Of a DNA stretch of 64,000 nucleotides, positions 44,939 to 55,089 are shown piece after piece; the stretch's first letter is position 1; each line of letters opens with the position of its first letter. This DNA is from Bostrychus sinensis (taxonomy: Eukaryota > Chordata > Actinopteri > Gobiiformes > Eleotridae), in the NCBI GenBank assembly GCA_020698575.1, contig CM036247.1:27318431-27382430 (forward strand), written 5' to 3'. Below the pieces are notes generated by a model. The model was not told the DNA's origin. It did not search any database and was given only the letters and a program-made list of their open reading frames with translations. The position numbers were made by a program, and so were the translations under genes.

Positions 44939-47059
44939 GTAATGTACCACGCTCGTTAATGCAAATCGACTCTTGTTTGTTCTCATCTTCGTACTGCTGG
45001 AGTTTTTGATGAATAGTGGCTAATTGCCAGTGGGCTTTGGATCCAGCCCATAATATCCATTTTGTTTGACAAGCAGGAGGCATAATGGAGCCTTCAGTGT
45101 GCCGTACAATAAACAGCACATCGCTGTGTAGTAAAGGTTGCGGCAGGGAAAATGATAGCTCAGGAGGTACGACCAAATGTGACTTCTAATTTTGAACTGA
45201 GTCTAACCTGAATCCTCTTAGAGCTTACACGGTCTGTTTAATTCAATTAGAGGGCCTATTTTAAACAGTAGCATTCATACATAAGTCAGCACCGGAATTT
45301 ACACTGGCAACACAACACCGTCATTGAGAAAAATGCTAAATGAAATGATTTTTATTACTGAAAGGATGAATGTATCACTCACTGAACAAACAAAACCTAT
45401 TGATTATTTTTACTAATCAGTAAATGTAATCTGCAGTCATTCATGTTTTACATTTTTCCCCCTCCCATTCATTTTTATAAGTGGTTGTTGTGGATATGGT
45501 TGTATACATTTATTCTTAAAATAATAGCATCAAGATCAGTCCAGTCTAGTCCATTACCTTTTAATATTAACTATTTAAGTAGGATTTGTTTTGTTTGATA
45601 GGTTAAACCTGAACATTGATTGAGTATTGTGGTCCGCCTCACATCTATTACTTCTTCAACACAGTATGACTTTTAGCATGTAGCCTTTACCTTCTCTAGT
45701 GGTATTTGCTCCAATAAATAAAATGGCCAGGTATTGATACTCATTGCACACATGTAGCTGATTGGTTTTCTGACTTAAACCCCTACACATAAGATGCAGC
45801 AGTTGGGGGGTCAATGGAATGGAATGTGCAGTTTGTGGGCATGACAATTAGGAACAAGGAAGTGGTGGGACCAAGTAGCAGTAGAGGATAGTTTTTTTTA
45901 AACATGATTTAGCTACGCATCTTCTGCCATGTATAGTGTAATGCAGTTGTTTTTTTTTTAGATAGATAGCCTGAACCTTTCTCCTCATGCACCTCTCCAC
46001 CACTGTCCCAACAGTGTTCAGTCACCTCCAAACCACCGAGCCTGCCCTCTTTTACCAGCTTTTCCAGCCTTTTCCAGTTTTTGACAGAGATGTTGTTCCC
46101 CCAACAGAGAGCAACATAAAAAAACAACAGCAGCAATAAAAGATTGATACATTTTGGAAGCATTTGGAAGCATCTATTAATTACTCTGTGTCCATACTAT
46201 TGCCCCAAATTATCAGGACATGTTTATTTTGCCAACAAAATTCAAAATTGTATATTTTTTAGGCCACTCTGAGTTCTACTTCCATTTGATGTGGTCCCTC
46301 TGTAGAAAAGATCGCCTATCTCTAACCTCAAAATCACAGTGGGAGTGGAGGAGGGGGTCTGCTTTTCTTGTCTGTGGTCCAACACATTGAGTCGAATGAG
46401 GAGCAGCGTGTCGCGTGCTGTTGCCTTCACTCCGCGTTATTGTCTCCAGTTGTGCCTCTGTCTCTCACAGTGCGTCTCTCTCTCTGGACGCGGCCGCTCT
46501 GTTGTGATAATGTGATATGACATGAAGGTCCTGGCATGATGTGTGTCATCTGTCACGCCTGACAGCATAGACCTCATATTGTTCTGCCGTGTTGGTATAG
46601 AAAGGCTTTTGTTTTAATAGAAATAGGCCATCTCTACCGTGCTATACCTTTGAAGGAGATGGAATTTACTCAAGGATTAGCTTTAACACATACATTGGTT
46701 GAGTTTTTTTTTTTTTTTTTTACGAGTTAACATACATTTTTTCGATGTCCAACATTTGTCATACCCTTTCCTGATAATCAATAGCAGATCCTTTATTTTC
46801 TATCACAGCTAACACATTGCTTTTTTGCATAGTTCTCTTGGTTCCTTGATGTTAGAAGGCTTCCTTACCATTACTCTGGTCTTTTCAATTCACTATTAGA
46901 TAATTCCAGTCTGGACTCACAAGTTTAAAACGTTCATCGTGTTCCCTGCCAATCATTTCTTGACCATTTTGGCTGTGTTGTGGGTCCAAGGCCAGGGTAT
47001 GACTAATTTTGGGCTTAACTGCATGTTTTTTTTTTTTTTTTTTTTTTTTTTTTGTATCA
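44939..47059. other. Intron 5, first part, no gene recognised
   Basis: Positions 46240-46570 are GC-richer and non-repetitive. T-runs are at 46705-46722 and 47027-47053. Frames are short and unsupported. Confidence 0.4.
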
Positions 47060-47067
47060 TTATGGAC

Positions 47068-47589
47068 CAGGGGTATCCAACTTTTTTTTTCCCTGAAGAG
47101 CTACTTTTATAAAATAAAAATGGCAGAGAGCTACCTGTACTTTGTAACATTTATTCATTCATTCATCTTCCTCCAGTTACTGGAGCCAATTCCAATAACT
47201 ACGGGCCTTAGGTGGGGTACACACTGGACAGTGGACAGTCATTCGCAGAGTTAACACTTTAAGCACAAAGAAAATTTATTTTATTTTCCTTGAACATTTA
47301 CAAAATGTTGGTGTCCGCAGCTCACATTTTAAATTAAAACAAGAAATATATGTAGTTCCTTCTGTTTACTTTGAAACAAAACTCTATCGCCTAACCTTAA
47401 ATAAATAATTTTGTGCACAAAGGAGATGAGCACCTATGAATATAACTGAATATATACACAGTTGGTTTGCCAATAGTCATAAATAAAATTTGACCTATCA
47501 AGCCTAGATTTCATAAAACCTTCGGGGAGCTACTTGGAAAGTGGTTGAGAGCTACAGGTAGCTCCCGAGCTACAGGTTGGAGACCCCTG
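47068..47589. mobile_element. Non-autonomous hAT-like element, perfect 8-bp target duplication
   Basis: The left end CAGGGGTATCCAACTTTTTT pairs with the complement of the right end, CAGGGGTCTCCAACCTGTAG. TTATGGAC stands exactly on both sides (47060-47067 and 47590-47597). Both subterminal parts contain GAGAGCTAC motifs in opposite orientation. A piece of SINE-like family A lies inside, on the minus strand, at 47148-47243. No transposase frame exists. Confidence 0.93.
47148..47243 (-). repeat. Fragment of family A repeat nested in the hAT-like element
   Basis: CATTCATTCATTCATC is followed by AGTTACTGGAGCCAATTCCA and GGGCCTTAGGTGGGGTACAC, which is the complement of the family A 3' end. It appears to have inserted into, or been captured by, the hAT-like element. 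Confidence 0.6.
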
Positions 47590-47597
47590 TTATGGAC

Positions 47598-49032
47598 TTA
47601 CCACATGTGAACTTCCTGCGTTAGAAAGAATACTTTTTCAGTCAATGAGAGGATTTTAAACAGAAATTAACAAATCTATTACTATTACTAATCTAAATCT
47701 ATTACTAATCTATGTTAATATAGGGCTGGGCAATAAAATCAAATGAATGTGATTTTCAATTTGGATGATGTCAAAAATAGCCAAATTGTAAAATTGAGGT
47801 GGAAAAATCCATCCTCCAAGCTTGGCACTATTTCCTGTGTTGTGGCTAATGCTGTTGCTAGCACCCAGAGCAGCTTAAATATTGACTGTGGGGACTGTGC
47901 AGAAAACACACAAAAAATAATAGAGAAAGGAGTCCTTTTACTTCTGTATTGTCTTTGTTTAGATGTGGCAGCAGTTTGGGAAATTGTGTTGTGTGATTGT
48001 TTCTGTATGCACATTAGCACACTGGAGCTTTTGTCATCCTTTAACAAACCTTTATATGAGTATAAATTAAAATAGACCTGGCCTATAGAAGCAGAGGGGG
48101 CTTATAGACATTTATGTCTTCACTGCTGCTGCTTTTTTGTGCATACATTTGCATAAAACTAGAAAATTAAAATAAAAACAACTATTTAAATACATATTTT
48201 ACATCAGGAAAAAATTAAAATGGGCTGAGAGTTGGAAAAAAAAAGAAGAAATTTAATTTTTAGCCATATTGCTCAACGCTACGTTTACATGCAGGTAGAA
48301 AAATGTAAATTATTTCTTTAGTCCAATGTAATATTTTCCACTGCTTTACATTTGAAAGAGATGGAAAATTCACTCATACAGGATTAGTTTTAAAACCTGA
48401 ATTGGTTGTGATTTTTTTGGCAGCAGTGCTATCTCTTACATGAGAACAGCCTATCTTTATAGAATCTGAATGTGAGTTTATCTTAAGCCGCTATACACCA
48501 ACACGTTGATAGACACACCATTAAGGAGATTACACCTAGCAGCTTGAGCCGAAATGATGAATACTTGCATCATATACACAGCAACACAATTTCCCCTCGA
48601 TGGAACTCACTGATGTCTGTGTTTTATCTTGTGCGCGGAGGTAAATGCCGGCTTATTAGAGCATGAAAAGCCAACAGCACAGGGGTATGGGGTAATAACT
48701 TCCTTGTCCTCTGAAATGACTCTGTCGTTGCTCTCCCTTGCTCCACCATCCTGTCCATGACTCTCCATAAGGCTGAGAACTTTATGTTTGCATAGAATGT
48801 GTTATCACTGAGTAAAGATGTGCGTTAATGCGGTTGTATGGGTGTGTGCTGCCTTTGTGTGCTGCAGAGAGTGAACTTATAATTGGAACAAGTAGCTGTT
48901 CTGACATCCCAAAATGCATTATAGGAGCGAGGATGTCACGAAAGATGAGCTGCGTGTTTTTTACCTAATAATTCTGTCCCAGTTAGTTTGTATTCTTAGC
49001 TTCAAAGCGGAGACTTGTAACCCAATCTGCTT
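47598..49032. other. Intron 5, middle part, no gene recognised
   Basis: Positions 48460-48960 are non-repetitive and GC-richer (candidate conserved block). An open frame at 47743-48075 on the plus strand is opposed by an almost coextensive minus frame. Neither has a recognisable domain, so neither is annotated. Confidence 0.4.
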
Positions 49033-49165
49033 TATCTAGCATCTCTAAATGTCACAAAGAACAATAGTGATTTACTTTGATCTCATAAAAGAGACTACTG
49101 TACCACATTTCAACAGAAAAAAAGAAGGAAATATTTTTCAGACTAGCAGCGAGCATTTTTTAACA
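49033..49165 (+). repeat. Diverged local duplication in intron 5, copy 1
   Basis: It shares GTGATTTACTTTGATC, GACTACT, TACCACATT and CAGACT-GCAGCGAG with 49930-50062 over about 133 bases (roughly four in five bases by eye). Both are in the same orientation. The LINE 3' relic lies between them. Confidence 0.75.
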
Positions 49166-49309
49166 GACTAAAGTACAATTTGTTATGTTCCATGGGTTAA
49201 CGCTGCCTTTGTCCACATTTCTGCAGGACTTTTAGCATATACAGTGGTAATTCCACCATTAAATAAAACGATGAAACATTGATACCCTTGATAGTGTGAG
49301 TGCTAACCA

Positions 49310-49880
49310 CTTTCAATCAAACTTTAATCAAACGTTATTTCTATAGCACCTTCCCACAACCAAAGCCGACCAAAGTGCTGTACAACAGTAAAAACACAAA
49401 TCAATAAATATCAAACAAATAGGTCAACAAAGCACATTGCAACATTAAAATAAAGAAAAGTGTCAAAAGCGTAATGTAACTCAATCGGCAGAGAGTTCCA
49501 GAGTTTTGGACTGGCCACTGCAAAAGGACGATCGCCCACTAGACACTGGACAGGGTGCCAGTGCAGGGAGCACAGGACAGGTGTGACGTGCTTGTGTTTC
49601 TGATCGTTAGTTAGCTTTTTGCACGAGCTGCAAATGGTGAAGAGCAGCTTGGTTAACTCCCACATGGAGCACATTACAGTAATCTATGCGGGAACTAACA
49701 AACACTTTCTCCAGATCACAATGGCTCAAGAAAGGTTTAACCTTTGCTAGGAGGCATAGCTGAAAGAAGCTTGCTCTGACCAAAGAATCTATTTTCTTTC
49801 GAATTTTAGACAGCTGTCAAATTTCACCCCCAAATTTTTGAATAGAGTACACCTGGTTAGAGAACACCTTATGTGGTCTT
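49310..49880 (-). mobile_element. LINE 3' end relic, minus strand
   Basis: Read on the minus strand it encodes HVTPVLCSLHWHPVQCL and AVASPKLWNSLPIELHYAFD, typical of the C-terminus of L2/CR1-type LINE reverse transcriptase proteins. It ends in GCACTTTGGTCGGCTTTGG and ATAGAAATAACGTTTGATT. The upstream part 49560-49880 carries a common fish sequence (CATTACAGTAATCTATGCGG, GGTTTAACCTTTGCTAGGAG). It is truncated and inactive. Confidence 0.75.
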
Positions 49881-49929
49881 ACCAGCCGCTGCCATCGCAC
49901 ACTTGTAGTTGATGTTACTAATTACCAAA

Positions 49930-50062
49930 ACTAAATGTCACATAGAACAGAACAACAGTGATTTACTTTGATCCCATTACAGCGACTACTCTACCACATT
50001 CTAGCAAAAAGCGACAGAAAATGAGAAGAAATATTTCTCAGACTGGCAGCGAGTGTTCTTTA
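49930..50062 (+). repeat. Diverged local duplication in intron 5, copy 2
   Basis: Partner of 49033-49165. It has a few bases extra near the centre (AGCGACAGAAAATGAG region). Confidence 0.75.
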
Positions 50063-50459
50063 GTAAGTGTCTTCCACGCTCCCTCCGCTCTAACCCCACA
50101 GGGTGCTAATGAAATATCTATGTTGATCCAAATGTCTTTTCCCAGCCCCCGGCCCATTCTGCACGACATGTGTCAACATGTGACTTCACACTCCAGATAC
50201 AATAGCTGCCCCACAAATTACAGCACCTCAAATTGAATTGCTTTTTGCTTTAGAAGTTGCCAAGGGAATGCTGGTGTTGAATTATTCATATGATGCTACA
50301 GAAATTGTGTTTGATTTTTGCTTTAATATTTTGCGATATAAACATACATATTCCCCAATAGCAAAATTGCATCAGTGTTTTCAGCACTTGATTAAAAGCA
50401 GTGGACAGTATATTAAATAGAGTGCTATGCAGAGTCCATTATAAGAACGATTTATATTA
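50063..50459. other. Intron 5 sequence, no gene recognised
   Basis: Non-repetitive in its first 150 bases, then AT-rich. Confidence 0.4.
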
Positions 50460-51235
50460 CCCAACCAAATTGCAAAAAAGTTGGAACACTGAATCTTGTA
50501 GTAAATACAAATGGAATGCATTTTTTTCACAATAGACAAAAAATACATTGTCAAAGGTGAGACATTTTACCAGTTCATAAAAAAGAAAGAATAGTTAGTT
50601 TTGCATTTGATAGCAATACAACATAAAATAAAAAAGTGCTAGGCTACTTATAGGAGCATTTTAAAACCAATTGCTTTAATTAGCAATATTTTTTTTAGAT
50701 GCCTGGGTATACAAGGAACCTTTTGTAAAGTCAGAAAGACACAGTCTGTAATATTAGTATTGGATATGCTGGATGCTCCTCATCTTCAGGTCCTCGAGTG
50801 GCATTGCATTAAAAAACAGTGAGTATTCTGTACTGAAAATCCCAGAATGAATCAGGAACAATTCCAGAACTCATTGTCTGTGTTAACACAGTTTGCAAAA
50901 ATGCAAGTTGCAGTTGTATCAAAAGAAGCCTAATGTGAGCATGATCCAGAAACACAGCTGTCTTTTTGGTTCAAAACTCATTTAAAATCAATATAAATAT
51001 TTATATAATATTTGATTTTTGTTTTTTTTAGTAAAACCTTTTTCCAGCCTTTCATTAACCCTGTTTTTGAGATGTGTTGCGGCCATCAAATTCAAAGGAG
51101 CTATTATTTTTCATGATATGGTCAAATATTTCACTTTCAACACCTGATGTGTTTTTATGTTCTTTTGTGAATAAAATATGATCACATTTTTCAGATGCAA
51201 ATCATAGCATTGCTTTTAGTTCTCACTTGGGTTTG
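50460..51235 (+). mobile_element. Tc1-like relic, third copy of this family
   Basis: The left end (CCAACCAAATTGCAAAAAAG, TTGGAACACTG) follows a TA and matches the family terminus. Inside are CTTCAGGTCCTCGAGTGGCA, ATCCAGAAACACAGCTGTCT and TTTTGAGATGTGTTGCGGCC, all in the family order. The coding centre is deleted and the right terminus is missing. Confidence 0.75.
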
Positions 51236-51526
51236 TACAAGAATAACAATGGTTTGTCATACAAAAAAGGAATTACCAGTGAAAAATGATTCCGTTCCAG
51301 AGTCTTTCAGCTGTCATTAGTTGCAGGCAGCACGCTCACATCTCCTGATAAGCCACTGACAACCACTGCGCTTGATCTTAATATAGCATAGCTTTAATCA
51401 GCTGCTACGTCATTGTCTTCATGCGAGGAGAATGTGCCAGAGATAAACATTGCCACAATAATAAGCTTGGTACAGGGAGGCTAGGAGTGAGAATCCATCT
51501 TTCATTAGTGTTGTCTCTCTCTCTAG
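51236..51526. other. Intron 5 sequence before exon 6
   Basis: No repeat recognised. The sequence ends in a CT-rich tract (TTGTCTCTCTCTCTAG), a strong acceptor. Confidence 0.5.
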
Positions 51527-51697
51527 GACCTGATGGCCATTGACCTGGAGCCGTACCGCTTCTGTGGAGTCAACATGACCGGTTTTCGCATCCTGAACAC
51601 AGATAATCCCCAGGTGGCCTCCATCGTGGAGAAGTGGTCCATGGAAAGGCAGATCCCACCCAAACCAGACTCGGGCCTCCTGGAAGGCATCATGACG
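51527..51697 (+). CDS. grik3: grik3 exon 6, lobe 2 of the amino-terminal domain
   Basis: The exon is 171 nt (57 codons), with acceptor CTCTCTCTAG and donor GTATGT. It encodes DLMAIDLEPYRFCGVNMTGF, then RILNTDNPQVASIVEKWSME, RQIPPKPDSGLLEGIMT. It carries one sequon (NMT). Two features are unusual against GluK sequences as I recall them. The exon is one codon short of the usual 174 nt: MERQIPPKP stands where MERLQAPPKP or similar is expected. A cysteine stands in RFCGVN where RYSGVN is usual. Neither change disturbs the frame. A non-coding antisense frame overlaps this exon and was not annotated. Confidence 0.95.
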
Positions 51698-51892
51698 GTA
51701 TGTTTCATTAACTCTGCAATGCCACAAAGGTGTACTTACCAATTTAATACTTGATTTACTCCAGTTATAATCATTAGCTACATATATTATCACTTCATGG
51801 AGCTCCTTGCTGATGTACAAACAGCCCTTACTTATTTTTCATGGCTCAAGTGTGAACCAAGCTTTAATTCACTATAAGGCATACTGTGTAGG

Positions 51893-52185
51893 GGTGCACA
51901 GTGGCAGAGTGGTTAGCTCGCCTGCTTACTCACACAAGCAATGTCTCTAAGTAAAGTCTGCATGTCTTTTCTATGGGTTCTCTCTGGCTTCCTCCTACCA
52001 TCAACCGACAGGCATCGATACAATTAATGACCATAAAATGCCCATAGTGATTGAATATGAGAGTGAATGGTTTGTCAGTATGTGCCTCTGTGTCAACTAA
52101 CTGGCCAGTGTCCAGGATGTACCTTGCCCAAGGCTTTTAGATACTGGCAAGCTAGCCTCAACCCCAAATGGCAATAAGAATAATA
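51893..52185 (+). repeat. SINE-like repeat, family A, plus copy
   Basis: It begins with GCACAGTGGCAGAGTGGTTA (tRNA-like head), then GGGTTCTCTCTGGCTTCCTC, ATTGAATATGAGAGTGAATG, TGGCCAGTGTCCAGGATGTA, and an ACCCCAAATGGCAATAAGAA end. It lies 195 bases after exon 6. Confidence 0.75.
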
Positions 52186-53366
52186 ATAGGAAGCAGCAGC
52201 GTAGTGTATAGAGAAATGCCCAGTTCAAATGCAGTTCAAATCAATGTTAAATGGAAAAGATTGATATTTGTGTGTGTTTTTTTTAATGTAAGAGCTAATA
52301 CGTATGGCAATGCAAGTGTTCTGTAGCCTCTAGAAATTATAATGAAAACTCTAAAGTTATCATTTGTGATGTTCAGGTATTTCTTGGTAAGTCATTACTG
52401 CACAAACTGGGAATCTGAACAACGACCCCTTTTAAAGCAGTATCTTGTGTTTTCAATGCCCCATCCATGCACAAACAGCAGCAGTCTTTCCTCTGCAAAA
52501 GGACTGCACCTGCTTCTCAAACATGCTGAATTCACACACAGTTGTACCTCCAATAGTAATAAATCAAAGGGCAACTGCTAAATGATTTCATTTGCATTTT
52601 TGCTGCTTTGAATTTTGCGTACTCTGGCGAAAAGGCCTAATTTTACATATTAATTTTCCCACAGGAGCTAAATGTGCGCTGCATTTGTTTAGCACCTGTG
52701 AGAGACACTAACTTCAGATGCAGGATTTGCTCTATATTTAGCGCGTTTTTTATTTAACATCTTTAACATCAAATCTTTTATAAATCTGACCCTTAGTGCT
52801 TTGACTTTAGCACTGAGTTCTAGACTGGTGGATAATGATGAGGCCCAAAGGAATGACCCCTCTCTTTAAGATGCAGATAGATGTTAGAGTCCAGTCTATT
52901 GGAGTTACCTCTCTGATAGTGTTACATCTTACAGTGCAAAGTTTTTTTTTTTTTTTTTTTTCCTAAATACAAATTGCTGCATTTTTCCACTGCATTGGAC
53001 AGTGCAGACCACATTGCCCTGTTTGTGGCTGGCAATTTTATAAAATGCTTTCTGCCATTTTGCAAGACTAAAACATGTGCCAGCCACACCCAATTTTTAA
53101 AACTTAAATATTTTGCAAACTAAAAAACATGCCAACTCTAAATTACGCAAAAATACACTAAATTGACCTTTGGGGGAATGGGCCCATTACAGACAAAAAT
53201 TCTTATTAAAACCTATAAATTATACAAAATTATCATTGTTATTGTACATAATTGTTAGGAATAAATATTTTCTTAAATATTGTGAAATGGAGCAAATGCA
53301 TTCTCTTTTTATCTATTATAAAACATATTATAAAACAGTATACATGTCAGCAACAACAGTTGAGGA
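52186..53366. other. Intron 6 sequence, no gene recognised
   Basis: It contains a T-run at about 52940-52962 and AT-rich sequence. No repeat boundaries were identified. Confidence 0.4.
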
Positions 53367-53371
53367 CTTAA

Positions 53372-53842
53372 AGCTGCACTACCTGATTTCTTTTTCCTTG
53401 CATTTTGGCAAAGATAGCTATTTAGTTATTAGTACAGCATAACAGAAGTCATCCGAGGAAAAAAAATGAGATGTTGAGGTCACCTGTGGGCTGTTTTAAA
53501 AGGGTTTTTGTTTCAGACCAAGAGAAGGAACAGTTTAGCCAATCACACGCTTTCATAGGACAGGAGCTCTCTGATTGGTCAATACATCCTTTATCTATCC
53601 AGAACTGGAATCTATCAGGAAAAATGTAAAGAAGCTATTGTTTTATTTCAAAATTCATAGCTTATTCACAGTATTTTTATTTTTTTATTTTAAAAAATTA
53701 AAAGCAAACTCCAGATCTCTGCTGTGTTATTGTGATAGCTCCTGGCTTGTGTACATACTTCCAGGTTTGTGTGATACTGTGATAGAGCGTCGCAAAGGAG
53801 AGGAATTAGGAAAGGACTGTCACAAAATCAGGTAGTGCAGCT
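53372..53842. mobile_element. TTAA-type MITE with perfect 18-bp inverted repeats
   Basis: AGCTGCACTACCTGATTT at the left is exactly the complement of AAATCAGGTAGTGCAGCT at the right. TTAA flanks both ends (53368-53371 and 53843-53846). The 471-bp interior has no transposase frame. TTAA target choice points to Kolobok or piggyBac-type mobilisation. The perfect termini suggest it is younger than most repeats here. Confidence 0.94.
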
Positions 53843-53954
53843 TTAAGCATAAAATTAGGGAAGGAGTTAAAGTCAGTGGTGCAGTTGGTCAATTCAAATA
53901 AGTTAGTTTTGAATGTGGTTAAAAAAAAAAGAGTGTCGTGTTTGGCCCAAAAGT

Positions 53955-54610
53955 TCATATAAAAGCTAAGTGTTAAACCTTACAGTCGGTGGTGCTCTTG
54001 TTGAGCAGGTTAAAGAGATTAAACTACTAGGTCTCACATTAGATAACACATTATCATGCAATAAATATATAAACAATATTATAACTAAAAGGGGAAAAGG
54101 GTTTATCAATAATTATAAGATGTACAGAACTACTCTCACCAAATGCAGTCAGAAAAATAACTCAAGCTTTAATACTATCTAATCTGGATTATTGTCCAAT
54201 GGATTGGTCCAATGGAACAACTGAAAATATAAATAAACTCCAAATAATTCAGAATAGAGCAGCATGCATTGTGCTGAGGAGTCACTACATTACGATTGTC
54301 AGAAAAATGCACAAAAGGTTGGGCTGACAGATTACATTATTCATTAACAGTGTTTATCAGGAATATTTATACTGGGAAACCAGATATTTTGTTTCAAAAT
54401 ATGTCTTTCAGCCAGAATAGACGTTTCTATTTTACCAGACATACCATAAAAGGGGGATGTGCACTGCCAAATCTAGAAATAATATACAGAAAAGAACAGT
54501 GTTGTACCATGCCATGCAACTGTGGAATTCAATCCCTAAATATGTCATATATAAGGAAAGTAAATTTGATTTTAAAAGATTGTTAAAACAGTACTTTATA
54601 AATTATGAGG
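53955..54610 (+). mobile_element. LINE reverse transcriptase C-terminal relic in intron 6
   Basis: Joined across at least two frame changes, the plus strand reads VEQVKEIKLLGLTLDNTLSC, then SNLDYCPMDWSNGTTENINK, LQIIQNRAACIVLRS, KRLGWLTDYILFINSV and QLWNSIPKYV. These are the thumb and C-terminal motifs (VKLLGVTLD, LQxIQNRAAR) of non-LTR retrotransposon reverse transcriptases. The catalytic domain is absent. The exact clade (L2/CR1/Jockey-like or other) cannot be decided. Confidence 0.88.
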
Positions 54611-54945
54611 CAATGCAAAATCCCTAGATGTCGATATGATTAATAAGTGATACACAGGGGCGGGGTAACACTATAAGACTTGAACTAATATTGTACTTTT
54701 TTTTTACTACATGTATGATCTGCTGTTCAAATCTGTTTCTTTTCCTTTTTGTTGTCAAGAATCATTTGGTCAAGATGTCTTCCTGACGTAAGTCATGTAC
54801 TGTGAGGTCCACTGTAAGAATAGCGACAGCATTGCTGCAGCTAAATGTGGATTCAATAACTACACTGTAGGCGTTTGTTATTGTTTGTTGTATTGTATGT
54901 TTCTCCAAGTGCATCCGCTAAAATAATGTCCGCCCCTTATTCCAG
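54611..54945. other. Intron 6 sequence before exon 7
   Basis: Plain intron sequence, partly possible LINE 3' UTR. Confidence 0.4.
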
Positions 54946-55089
54946 ACAGATGCAGCTCTGACGTATGACGCGGTCCACATTGTGTCTGTGTCGTACCAAC
55001 ACGCCCCGCAGATGACTGTCAACTCACTGCAGTGCCACCGCCACAAGCCCTGGAGATTCGGAGGGCGCTTCATGAGCTTCATCAAAGAG
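54946..55089 (+). CDS. grik3: grik3 exon 7, lobe 2 of the amino-terminal domain
   Basis: The exon is 144 nt (48 codons), the family length, between an acceptor ending TTATTCCAG and donor GTAACA, both phase 0. It encodes TDAALTYDAVHIVSVSYQHA, PQMTVNSLQCHRHKPWRFGG and RFMSFIKE. The TVNSLQCHRHK and RFGGRFM stretches agree with GluK3 better than with GluK2 (SSLQCNRHK, RFGTRFM). The cysteine in SLQC should form the conserved disulfide with the first cysteine of exon 3. Local composition is clearly more GC-rich than the flanking intron, as expected of coding sequence. Confidence 0.96.

Noticed and set aside
47739..48075. Nearly coextensive plus and minus frames of 110 and 102 codons in intron 5
   Set aside because: Mirror frames over the same AT-rich sequence point to chance; no domain or splice context.
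49033..50062. The duplicated 133-bp blocks as LTRs of a solo or full retrotransposon
   Set aside because: They lack TG...CA ends, and the sequence between them is a LINE relic in opposite orientation, not gag or pol.
51419..51820. 133-codon minus-strand frame
   Set aside because: It is the antisense shadow of grik3 exon 6.
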